This document shows, piece after piece, positions 13,220 to 19,661 of a stretch of DNA of 19,661 nucleotides (the stretch's first letter is position 1; each line of letters opens with the position of its first letter). A program made the translations under genes and the position numbers. The stretch is from positions 1-19,661 of the forward strand of contig VBKY01000047.1 in the NCBI GenBank assembly GCA_005879255.1, in the 5' to 3' direction. This stretch comes from Deltaproteobacteria bacterium. Lineage in GTDB: Bacteria; Desulfobacterota_B; Binatia; UBA9968. The notes below the pieces were generated by a model that was not told the DNA's origin, made no database searches, and was given only the letters and a program-made list of their open reading frames with translations.

Positions 13220-14311
13220 CTAATCGATCTGGCGGAACGTGAGCTTTCTCACCCAGCCCTTCGTTTCTGGGTGTTCTTTCCCATCAATCTCCACGTACGC
13301 CTTGGGTAAAGCGTTGACCGGCTCTCCATCCTGCCGGGGGTTGAAGGTCAGGTCTCGATTGCGCGACCAAACAACGCGGCGCTCGTCGAGATTACCGAAA
13401 TAATAGTTGACCTTCTCCGGGTTGGGTCCATAGGTCCCATCGGCGGTGGTGAGACGAACCAGTTTCTCGTTTTCGTCGTTTACCGGAAACTCACCGGCGT
13501 AGAGATCCGCCACCGCCACGTCATGGGGTATCCAGCCCAATCCGGGCGCATAGAACTCCGCCCAGCAGTGGTAGCTTTGATCCTGGTCCTGCCCCATCAA
13601 GTCCGGTTTGAGAAAGGAGCCGTAGACGATCTGCGTCGGGATGCCGATCGAGCGCGCAAACGACGTCCAGAGCGACTCGAAATCGGTGCAGTTCCCCGTG
13701 CGGGAAGTCAAACAGTACGTCGTGCTTCCAACCGGCGATGCCTTTTTATTCTTTGGATCTTTCACCCAATACTCGATGTTCTCCAGCAGCCAGTCGTAGA
13801 GCTTGCGCGCAGCCAGGACAGGATTCTGTTCATTCCCGACAATCTCCAGGGCGAGCTTCCGGATGTCTCCGTCGATGATCACGTGCTTGTTGGGTTGCAG
13901 GTAGTGGGCGAGCCGCACCCGGTCCGCTTCGGAAATCGGTTTTGCCTTCTTTGAATCCACTCCGCTACGCACTTCCGAGCGTGTGAGGACAAAATTCGTG
14001 ACAATTTTTAACTCTTTTTGTTTCGAAGCATCAGCCTCGAGAAACAATACCTTGCTGCCTTCTGAATCAAGCTCGACCCGGTAAGGATAAGGCGCATCGA
14101 TCTTGAGGTTCTTGATTTGCTGTGCTGGATCGTCTTGCGGAAGCGCCGCCCAAACCCGCACGCGTTTAGCTCCCTCGGGAATTTGCACGGCAATCTCATT
14201 TTTTAATTCGAACGTCGCTTTGCGGAGCGGTTGAGCCTTGAGGCTTTGGCTGAATGCTAATAGCCCAAGGATTTGGCAGGCAAGCACTGAAAAGCGAAAC
14301 AACTTTTTCAT
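13220..14311 (-). CDS. Exported transglutaminase-like cysteine protease-fold protein
   Basis: The 363-residue protein has a signal peptide (MKKLFRFSVLACQILGLLAF) with a likely cut after SLKA, an immunoglobulin-like N-terminal part (EIAVQIPEGAKRVRVWAALP) and a transglutaminase core. The catalytic triad is visible: C208 in RTGNCTDFESLWTSFARSIG, H248 in SYHCWAEFYAPGLGW and D264 in WIPHDVAVAD. It should act outside the inner membrane as a hydrolase or peptidase; the substrate is unknown. ATG 14311 is preferred over the longer frame (to 14356) because AAGGAG precedes it and the signal peptide starts there. It heads the - strand run of TusA/DsrE genes with a 14-bp gap, so it is probably cotranscribed with them. 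Confidence 0.9.
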   Translation of the reverse strand: MKKLFRFSVLACQILGLLAFSQSLKAQPLRKATFELKNEIAVQIPEGAKRVRVWAALPQDDPAQQIKNLKIDAPYPYRVELDSEGSKVLFLEADASKQKELKIVTNFVLTRSEVRSGVDSKKAKPISEADRVRLAHYLQPNKHVIIDGDIRKLALEIVGNEQNPVLAARKLYDWLLENIEYWVKDPKNKKASPVGSTTYCLTSRTGNCTDFESLWTSFARSIGIPTQIVYGSFLKPDLMGQDQDQSYHCWAEFYAPGLGWIPHDVAVADLYAGEFPVNDENEKLVRLTTADGTYGPNPEKVNYYFGNLDERRVVWSRNRDLTFNPRQDGEPVNALPKAYVEIDGKEHPETKGWVRKLTFRQID

Positions 14312-14434
14312 GGCGCTTCTCCTTATGTGATTGATAGCCGGGGAGGTCTTATACACGTCTACTATAGATTCTTATGATGTATCAAATAGAAAATTCTTAT
14401 GGAATGGCGCGGTCAATAGTAGAGCCCTGCAACC

Positions 14435-14461
14435 TTGACAGATCTTATTGAGCCATAATAA
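14435..14461 (+). promoter_or_regulatory. Candidate sigma70-like promoter upstream of the second iron-type SBP
   Basis: TTGACA at 14435-14440 is followed after 15 bases by TAATAA at 14456-14461. The spacing is short and the -10 box imperfect. It lies about 200 bases before the SBP start, in the divergent region between that gene and the transglutaminase gene. Confidence 0.3.
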
Positions 14462-14661
14462 GCGTAGCGAGGCTAAAAAAGGGAATAAGTCGGCCGTCCG
14501 CGGAAAGGTTGCCATTTTTCAAAGTCATCAAGGAGGACGGCGCGGCGGTTACGCTCAGTCCCTCAATGCGTTCGTTACCAACGAGCTGAAGCACGATGAG
14601 ATCCGCGAGCTGGTCCGTTATGTCTCTCCCTGAGCCAGCGAGAAACTTCGGCGCGAAATCT

Positions 14662-15792
14662 ATGAAGTCATACGGAGAAGAAAAAAAGACAAAAATGATC
14701 CTGTCCTTTTTTCCCATGATCGTTTTTGGAGTGCTGCTTCTAGCCGCGGTTTCCGGGGTGGCCATTGCCGGGCCAGCATGGCAGGAAGAGTGGGAGCGCG
14801 TCTTACGGGCAGCGAAGAGCGAAGGCAAGCTGGCGATGATCGGTCCGCTCGGGGCCGATAGACGCGATGCGCTGACTGAGGCCTTTCAGAGCAAATACGG
14901 AATTACCGTGGAGTACCACGCGGATGCCGGAGCGGGTATTTTGCCCAGACTCAGCGCGGAGCGGAAGGCGGGCCTGTATCTTTGGGACGTGTTGGTCAGC
15001 GGCACCAGCACCGTTCTCGAGAACCTGATTCCAAATAGAATCGTGGACCCCTTGGAGCCGACTATGATCCTGCCCGAGGTAAAGGAGTCAAAAAACTGGC
15101 GCGGCGGCGCATTGGAATTTCTCGATCCAGGCCGCCAACTATTGGTCATGACTCTCCTTCAACGAGGGACGCTATATGTCAACTCCAATCTCGTTAACCC
15201 CAAGGAGTTCAGTTCATACAAAGATCTGCTCGATCCTAAATGGAAGGGGAAGATCGTTGGCGACGACCCAAGAAAATCCGGCACCGGTCAAGCTACGTTC
15301 CTGTTTTTCTACCGCCATCCTGAGTTGGGCGCGGATTTTATCCGTGCTCTGAGCCGGCAGAGTCTCACGCTTCTCAAGAATTATGCTCAACAGGTGGACA
15401 TGCTCGGGCAGGGCCGGTTTCCTGTGGGCATCGGGCTATCAGACAGCATGACCGAGGAGCGGGCGAAGCGCGGCGTGCCCATCGTCATTATCGATCCCCG
15501 GCAAATGAAGGAGGGAACACCTGTTAGCCCGGTTTCCGGCGGTCTTTCCCTCGTCAACCGTGCTCCGCATCCCAATGCCGCCAAGCTTTACATCAACTGG
15601 CTCCTGTCAAAAGAAGCTCAGACGATCTTTGCCCGGGCGACAGGATACATCAGCAATCGGGTGGATGTTCCGACCGATCACGCCCCTGCCTGGCGGATCC
15701 CCCAACCGGGCTCCATCAAAATTTACGATCTCGCCGCTCAGGAGATGCTTCACAAGTTGACGCCTTTACTTCACGAAGTCTTTGGCCGTTAG
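14662..15792 (+). CDS. Exported ABC-type solute-binding protein, family 1 (iron(III)-like), second orphan
   Basis: The 376-residue product has a basic start (MKSYGEEKKTK), a hydrophobic core (FFPMIVFGVLLLAAVSGVAI) and a cut site after AIA near residue 36. The mature part has family-1 binding protein features: WERVLRAAKSEGKLAMIGPL, FQSKYGITVEYHADAGAG, LYVNSNLVNPKEFSSYKDLL followed by DPKWKGKIVGDDPRKSG, and RAPHPNAAKLYINWLLSKEA. The final segment ends naturally at EVFGR. The start may instead be ATG 14695, which has GGAGAAG 15 bases upstream and leaves a shorter signal peptide. The open frame runs up to 14596 but the extra residues look non-coding. Like the SBP at 9499 it has no adjacent permease or ATPase. 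Confidence 0.9.
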   Translation: MKSYGEEKKTKMILSFFPMIVFGVLLLAAVSGVAIAGPAWQEEWERVLRAAKSEGKLAMIGPLGADRRDALTEAFQSKYGITVEYHADAGAGILPRLSAERKAGLYLWDVLVSGTSTVLENLIPNRIVDPLEPTMILPEVKESKNWRGGALEFLDPGRQLLVMTLLQRGTLYVNSNLVNPKEFSSYKDLLDPKWKGKIVGDDPRKSGTGQATFLFFYRHPELGADFIRALSRQSLTLLKNYAQQVDMLGQGRFPVGIGLSDSMTEERAKRGVPIVIIDPRQMKEGTPVSPVSGGLSLVNRAPHPNAAKLYINWLLSKEAQTIFARATGYISNRVDVPTDHAPAWRIPQPGSIKIYDLAAQEMLHKLTPLLHEVFGR

Positions 15793-15853
15793 ATTCTTGC
15801 TCGGTTCAATTCAAAAAAGGGAGCGGTTCCAGTACGCGGTCTCTAGTATCGCG

Positions 15854-15883
15854 TTGACACACAACGCTTTAGAAGAGTATATG
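15854..15883 (+). promoter_or_regulatory. Candidate sigma70-like promoter for the VOC gene
   Basis: A perfect TTGACA at 15854-15859 is followed after 18 bases by TATATG at 15878-15883. It would produce a leader of about 95 bases before ATG 15984. Pattern matching only. Confidence 0.4.
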
Positions 15884-15983
15884 GACCCTGCGAGAGCCGC
15901 TGTCTTTCACCTCGGAACTCATTTATGGGCTGAGTGGAGCTCTCGCGCGAAGAATTTCGTCGAATAAGGAGGATTTCCCAGCC

Positions 15984-16793
15984 ATGTTTTCTCGAATTGC
16001 TCATGTGGCGATTTATACCGAGAGCTACGAAAAGATGGTGAACTTCTACAAAGGTATATTTGGAATGAAGCAGATTACTTCGGGGATGCCTGACGAATCT
16101 GGACAACGCCGGTCCGACATAGGGCACGTCAGTGACGGAACGATCGGCCTCGCGCTGCTCAGGAGAAACGCTGGCATTCGATCGGGGTTGGACCATTTCG
16201 GCTTCGATGTAAAAGATATTAAAACAGCGCTGGACAGAATCAGGAAGTCCTTTCCGGAGATCTTAGTCAAAGACGATCTCGGAGACGTCGTCCCGTTTGC
16301 AAGCGTCAGGGTCAAAGACCCGGTGGGAACTCACATCGATATTTCTCAAGAAGGAGCATCCAACGTCCGGGAGGGATACGCGCAGGAGCGCTGGGATCAG
16401 CCGCGACACTTCAATCATGTAGCGCTTCGAGCCATCAAGCCCGCGCTTTTGGCCGAATTTTATAAAGAAGTCTTCGAGCTCCAGGAAGTGGAAGCAGCCA
16501 AAGACCATGTCTGTCTTAGTGATGGAAAAAACTACCTGGTTATACGTCCTTGCAACACCGGTTCCTATGTCACTATGAATGAGGGACTCGATCACATTGG
16601 CTTTAAAGTTGAAAGTCTAACAAAGGCGAAGAGCGACCTTGCCGGCATCGGCATCTCTACTCCTCAGTCGGCGCCAAAGAAAATAGCGGGAGGCAGGTTT
16701 GGAGACGTCACGCTCGAGAACCTGGAAGCTTGTGTCGCGGGCAAGTATGGAACCGCCGATCCTGACGGTGTCCTCTTACATCTTTCTGAATAA
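15984..16793 (+). CDS. Two-module VOC-family (glyoxalase/extradiol dioxygenase-fold) protein
   Basis: The 269-residue protein has two vicinal-oxygen-chelate modules. Module one opens with IAHVAIYTESYEKMVNFYKG (H7 a likely metal ligand) and closes with VKDPVGTHIDIS. Module two opens with FNHVALRAIKPALLAEFYKE (H145), has GLDHIGFKVES and closes with DPDGVLLHLSE. The closing Glu of module two is present. This layout fits ring-cleaving extradiol dioxygenases and bleomycin-resistance or glyoxalase relatives; the length is close to that of extradiol enzymes, but the family cannot be fixed by eye. A strong ribosome-binding site, AAGGAGGA at 15966-15973, sits 10 bases before the ATG. It stands alone, with a 190-bp leader and a 612-bp gap after it. 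Confidence 0.88.
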   Translation: MFSRIAHVAIYTESYEKMVNFYKGIFGMKQITSGMPDESGQRRSDIGHVSDGTIGLALLRRNAGIRSGLDHFGFDVKDIKTALDRIRKSFPEILVKDDLGDVVPFASVRVKDPVGTHIDISQEGASNVREGYAQERWDQPRHFNHVALRAIKPALLAEFYKEVFELQEVEAAKDHVCLSDGKNYLVIRPCNTGSYVTMNEGLDHIGFKVESLTKAKSDLAGIGISTPQSAPKKIAGGRFGDVTLENLEACVAGKYGTADPDGVLLHLSE

Positions 16794-16902
16794 GACAAAC
16801 ACGGATTTATTAAGAGCCGCGGGAGCCCTGCAGTTGCGCGCCAAGAAAAATAACCCCTCTCAGCAAAAATCAGAATTGAAAGATTGAGCTCGTCTCGTCG
16901 CT

Positions 16903-16927
16903 GATACGCGCAAACCCCTCGCGTATC
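16903..16927. terminator. Hairpin downstream of the VOC gene, possible terminator
   Basis: GATACGCG (16903-16910) pairs perfectly with CGCGTATC (16920-16927) across a nine-base loop, about 110 bases after the VOC stop. There is no T-run, so a factor-independent terminator is not supported; it may only be an mRNA 3' hairpin. Confidence 0.35.
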
Positions 16928-17367
16928 GAGGCCTCAACGCATCACCTCACACTTGAGTCGATAGAAAGCGACCGCGCTCAAGGTTCCCGTCGCGGATTTG
17001 ATTGCGGTGGGCTAAGCGTTTGTAAAGTGGTGCCGAAGGAAATCGGGCAAGACTAGAGTTGTATAGATTTTCACCTTTCAACGAATCGTGACGCAGACAA
17101 AATACTAGAATCAAGAATTCAACTCCGGACTTGACCCTTTCTTTGCTTGTCATCGACAATGCGATTAACGTAATAGCCGATGTTGTTCTAGCGGTTCGAT
17201 CCACACAGTCTTTCTCGAGCGACTCCAGCTCCCTTTGTTTAAGCTCATATCAACCAGCACCTCGGGACCGTTTCGCCTGACCTTCCCCAGAGCAGGTTTG
17301 TCCTACTGGCAGGATTCATTTTGTTGCCGTTGAATCTTTATCGCCGAAGCAGGGCTACAGACCAGAG

Positions 17368-17396
17368 TTGACAACCCTCTCTCGGCCGGAGAGAAT
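17368..17396 (+). promoter_or_regulatory. Candidate promoter placing transcription start at the hydrolase start codon
   Basis: TTGACA at 17368-17373 and GAGAAT at 17391-17396 are 17 bases apart. If real, transcription would begin about 17402-17406, at or next to GTG 17406, giving a leaderless or nearly leaderless mRNA. Confidence 0.3.
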
Positions 17397-17405
17397 GCGC
17401 GCCGA

Positions 17406-18254
17406 GTGAGCGCAACTATCCTCCGCGTTGTCCTTATCGTCTTTTCCTTTCTAGTCATTATCAGCCTTTGGGGTTTTTATTTTTCCATTCGCCCGCCGAA
17501 ATTGGTTTCTTCACTCACCCCACGCGATCTAAAGATGGCTTACCAGGACGTGTCGTTCAGAACAGCAGACGGCTTCACGCTTCGCGGCTGGCATATCCCA
17601 TCCGTTAAAACGACCGGAAAGAACCTGATCCTGCTTCATGGCTATCCCGCGGACAAGGGAAACATCTTGCCGGCCTTGGCGTTTCTGCATGAAGATTTCA
17701 ATCTCCTGTTGTTCGATTTCCGCTATCTGGGGAAAAGCGAGGGGAGCTATTCCACCATCGGAGCCAAAGAGGTCGAGGATCTCCTGGCGGCAATTCAATT
17801 TCTCAAAACGAGAGAGGTAAAAGAAGTGGGCGTGTGGGGTTTCTCCATGGGTGGCGCGGTGGCTTTGATGGCGATCGAGAAGGCTCCCGAGATCAGAGCG
17901 GTCATTGCAGAATCGAGCTACGCCAGTCTCGCGCAAATGGCGTTGCAGCTGTTTAGAATTCCCTTGCTCAATTATCCCATCGCCTATCTTGTCGGATTGT
18001 GGGCCAGGCTTTTTCTTGGCATCGACCTAAGAGATGTCTCCCCGGCAGAACGAGTCCGCAATACCACGGTTCCCATTCTCCTAATCCATTCCTCGGCTGA
18101 TGCCGTGATCCCCTTTTCCCATGCGCAATCGTTGCAGGAAGCACTGGCAAAGAATTCCAGCGCTGAATTTTGGTTCAATGACGGAGGCGCCCACGGTCAG
18201 CTGGCTTCCGATTACCAGAGCAGGGTGAGAACTTTTTTTCACAAAAACTTGTAG
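17406..18254 (+). CDS. Membrane-anchored alpha/beta hydrolase
   Basis: The 282-residue protein has one N-terminal transmembrane helix (about residues 4-26, [20 protein letters not shown]) and then an alpha/beta-hydrolase domain. The oxyanion region is [13 protein letters not shown], the nucleophile elbow is WGFSMGGA with S147, the acid is D232 in HSSADAVIP and the base is H263 in GGAHGQL. This matches the YqkD/FrsA-like serine hydrolases with a single anchor, the catalytic part probably facing the periplasm. The substrate is unknown. The start GTG 17406 overlaps the end of a tiny upstream frame (ATG 17395 to TGA 17407-17409). A GGAGAG motif lies about 12 bases upstream of the GTG, so either a long-spaced ribosome-binding site or leaderless initiation is possible. 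Confidence 0.9.
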   Translation: MSATILRVVLIVFSFLVIISLWGFYFSIRPPKLVSSLTPRDLKMAYQDVSFRTADGFTLRGWHIPSVKTTGKNLILLHGYPADKGNILPALAFLHEDFNLLLFDFRYLGKSEGSYSTIGAKEVEDLLAAIQFLKTREVKEVGVWGFSMGGAVALMAIEKAPEIRAVIAESSYASLAQMALQLFRIPLLNYPIAYLVGLWARLFLGIDLRDVSPAERVRNTTVPILLIHSSADAVIPFSHAQSLQEALAKNSSAEFWFNDGGAHGQLASDYQSRVRTFFHKNL

Positions 18255-18261
18255 GAGCCAC

Positions 18262-18477
18262 GTGCGACGGAGATCCAAGTTCCCCGATGTGCTCATTCGC
18301 GGACAGAAGGTGACGCTGGACACGGATTTGGCTGAGCTTTACAGGATTCCAACCAAGGCACTGAATCAAGCAATGAAGCGCAACAAGGAGAGGTTTCCGG
18401 GGGAATTCGTGTTCCAACTTACAAATTTTCGCGGACTCTGCATACGTTTTTCGGAACACAGTAGTTTGTTGTCTTAG
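18262..18477 (+). pseudogene. ORF6N-domain protein, truncated fragment
   Basis: The 71-residue frame starts at GTG 18262, eight bases after the hydrolase stop. Residues 11-53 ([20 protein letters not shown] then [20 protein letters not shown]) match the ORF6N domain found in phage antirepressor-like and chromosomal DNA-binding proteins. Normally a further 80-150 residues follow, beginning with a Glu-rich linker. Here the match is lost after FQLT and the frame ends in [17 protein letters not shown]. The remainder of the gene is not visible downstream, so this is a deletion remnant and probably not functional. Confidence 0.8.
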
Positions 18478-18688
18478 ACTTCAAGACTTGTGCGGATTCT
18501 TTGATCGGGACGAGGAGGAATTGGGGAGCGAGCAGGGCTGTATTTCAACACGGTCGCCAACGCGGTTTTGTGCGCGACGGGAGAATCCGACGCGCTTGAT
18601 GACGTAGTGGCTGAAAGACCTAAAGAGCAAATTTAAGAATCAAGAGAACTGACCTCAACCTTTCCTGACCCCGGTTGCAGTCTCTGCG
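18478..18688. other. Non-coding stretch with an unassigned coding-like scrap
   Basis: Between the ORF6N fragment and the SRAP remnant, one + strand frame reads ERAGLYFNTVANAVLCATGE then [16 protein letters not shown] and stops at about 18636. It follows a stop codon closely upstream and has no good start. It may be the tail of a deleted gene; I cannot name it. Confidence 0.3.
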
Positions 18689-18996
18689 CCACTCGTAGAA
18701 CCCGCCGGCTGGCACGAGGCACCGCCGCGCCGCCACGAGCGGCTTGAACGAGGGTTTCTCCAGCAAGGTCTCCGCACGAGCATTAATCATGCGCTGTCCG
18801 ATTGAAGTATCTTGCGCGGCACCAGTCCCCAGCGCATGGGCTTGACATCGTTCCGGTCGGCAGTGCGAACTATTATCGGCACCTCTTGCGAGGGAGCGAT
18901 GTTTTAGCGCGGCATGAAGAGCGGAAGATCGCGCCCGAGATTCGAGCGAACCTTTATCTCATGGAACTCGAATGAAGCGGTGAATCGGCCACACAT
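18689..18996 (-). pseudogene. SRAP (SOS response-associated peptidase, YedK/HMCES-type) pseudogene
   Basis: On the - strand, ATG 18996 begins [20 protein letters not shown], including the catalytic Cys2 that crosslinks abasic DNA in this family. The gene is broken in three ways. Codon 31 is TAA (18904-18906) where the family has a Tyr in PRYNIAPSQ; the text after it, [19 protein letters not shown] then [10 protein letters not shown], is clearly SRAP. Near 18817-18822 the frame shifts, as [20 protein letters not shown] and [20 protein letters not shown] follow in another frame; a loss of about seven bases fits. Finally the match ends after YEW at 18689, with about the last half of the protein missing. 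The homologous text is well preserved, so the decay is recent. Confidence 0.85.
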
Positions 18997-19022
18997 ACGT
19001 TAGCCAACTAGAAAGCCGCCTT

Positions 19023-19661
19023 TCAATTGACTCCAGGAGTTTTGTGTTTGACGGGCGTCGCAATGAAGCCGTGCGTTCCTTTCGAGTCGGAATAGAACCC
19101 TGCAATTTGACCGCGTTTATTGATAGCGAGTGCGAGTGTTATAAAGGCCGACGGAACCTCTAACTCGATGAATTGGCCGTCGACATAAACGAAACTGCCA
19201 AAACCTAGCACGGTACTCGAAAATATACCCACCATGTTGCCGTCATTGTTGATACCATTGACGACTGTGTTGTAAGTCCCCACGAAAGAAGCATCAACGG
19301 CTTTGAACGATCGGCCCTTTTTGACAAATCCGCGCGGTTCGGCTGTCTCTGGTGTGTCGCCGTAGAAGAATCCGACGATGTGGCCGCGATCATTGATGCC
19401 GTTTGCAACGGTTCCGTGCGCGCCAGGAAAATCAATCGATGTAAACTTGCCGTCGTCATTCAGAAATCCATGTTGGCGGTTACCGACGTCGCAATGGTCC
19501 AGGTACTCCCCGACAATCTGACCGTTGTTATTAATCGTGTATGCGGAAGTTAGACAAACGCCAGTAGACAAAGGAACGTCAAAGACTGTGAACGCCCCGT
19601 CTTCGAATAAAAATCCCTTCTGCCCGCCGGCGCTGGATACACTCCCCACGATGCTGCCGTC
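19023..19661 (-). CDS. HAF-type repeat protein, C-terminal part (start outside the window)
   Basis: The reading frame is open to the window edge, so the N-terminus is missing; the GTG at 19649 is internal to a repeat. The visible 212 residues consist of about four and a half copies of a 42-48 residue unit with the pattern G-x-IVG, then HGFL-x-x-DG-x-FT-x-x-DFP, then a-x-T-x-x-x-GIN. Instances include GQIVGEYLDHCDVGNRQHGF, NGINDRGHIVGFFYGDTPET and NGINNDGNMVGIFSSTVLGF. Such repeats (HAF family) are found in large, probably exported proteins and are predicted to form a beta-rich fold. Function is unknown. The C-terminus ends in a short basic tail (HKTPGVN). Confidence 0.85.
   Translation of the reverse strand, partial: DGSIVGSVSSAGGQKGFLFEDGAFTVFDVPLSTGVCLTSAYTINNNGQIVGEYLDHCDVGNRQHGFLNDDGKFTSIDFPGAHGTVANGINDRGHIVGFFYGDTPETAEPRGFVKKGRSFKAVDASFVGTYNTVVNGINNDGNMVGIFSSTVLGFGSFVYVDGQFIELEVPSAFITLALAINKRGQIAGFYSDSKGTHGFIATPVKHKTPGVN

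Larger units (their letters stand above)
16794..17405. other. Intergenic region of 612 bp
   Basis: No convincing gene is present; the short - strand open frame 16947-17204 has no recognisable content. A hairpin at 16903-16927 (listed separately) follows the VOC gene. A - strand frame near 17200-17330 reads KPALGKVRRNGPEVLVDMS after a stop codon, which could be an old gene remnant, but I cannot name it. A possible promoter for the hydrolase sits at the right end. Confidence 0.5.

Noticed and set aside
15782..15967. 61-codon frame between the second orphan SBP and the VOC gene
   Set aside because: It overlaps the SBP end out of frame, has no motif, and covers a likely promoter.

Overview
The window looks like a piece of a GC-rich, Gram-negative, soil or sediment bacterium. 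I base this on the gene mix: a xanthine-dehydrogenase-family oxidoreductase, a NitT/TauT-type transporter, a UbiD decarboxylase, a luciferase-like monooxygenase, several exported solute-binding proteins (SBPs), and many intergenic palindromic repeats. This mix is familiar from uncultured Deltaproteobacteria-like, Binatota or Rokubacteria-type genomes, but that placement is a guess from general knowledge and there is no rRNA to test it.

Region 1 (1-6292, + strand) reads as a catabolic and uptake block. It holds the 3' end of a molybdopterin-binding large subunit, a damaged FAD subunit, a 2Fe-2S subunit, an ABC ATPase, a permease, an SBP and a UbiD-family decarboxylase. The first four genes are tightly packed (ATGA and TAATG overlaps). 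The later genes are separated by 250-310 bp spacers built almost wholly from inverted repeats of three types. The probable logic is import of a small organic acid or aromatic, molybdenum-dependent hydroxylation, and prFMN-dependent decarboxylation; the substrate is not readable from sequence.

Region 2 (6293-8151) holds a 527-residue protein of unknown function on the - strand. It sits inside a nest of inverted repeats that looks like an intergenic palindrome split by an insertion about 1.7 kb long. This is the best candidate for an undescribed mobile element.

Region 3 (8152-10614) has a luciferase-like monooxygenase (-) and an orphan iron-type SBP (+). Region 4 (14311 down to 10675, - strand) is a compact run: exported transglutaminase-like protein, Cys-rich/TusA fusion, DsrE-like protein, TusA-like protein, and a stand-alone MetE-type catalytic domain. 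Gaps between the first four are 4-14 bp. It reads like an unusual sulfur-relay cassette.

Region 5 (14662-18254, + strand) has a second orphan iron-type SBP, a two-module VOC protein and a membrane-anchored alpha/beta hydrolase. Region 6 (18255-19022) is a gene graveyard: an ORF6N-domain fragment and a broken SRAP (YedK-type) gene. Region 7 (19023 to the edge, - strand) is the C-terminal part of a HAF-type repeat protein. I saw no tRNA, rRNA or CRISPR array.
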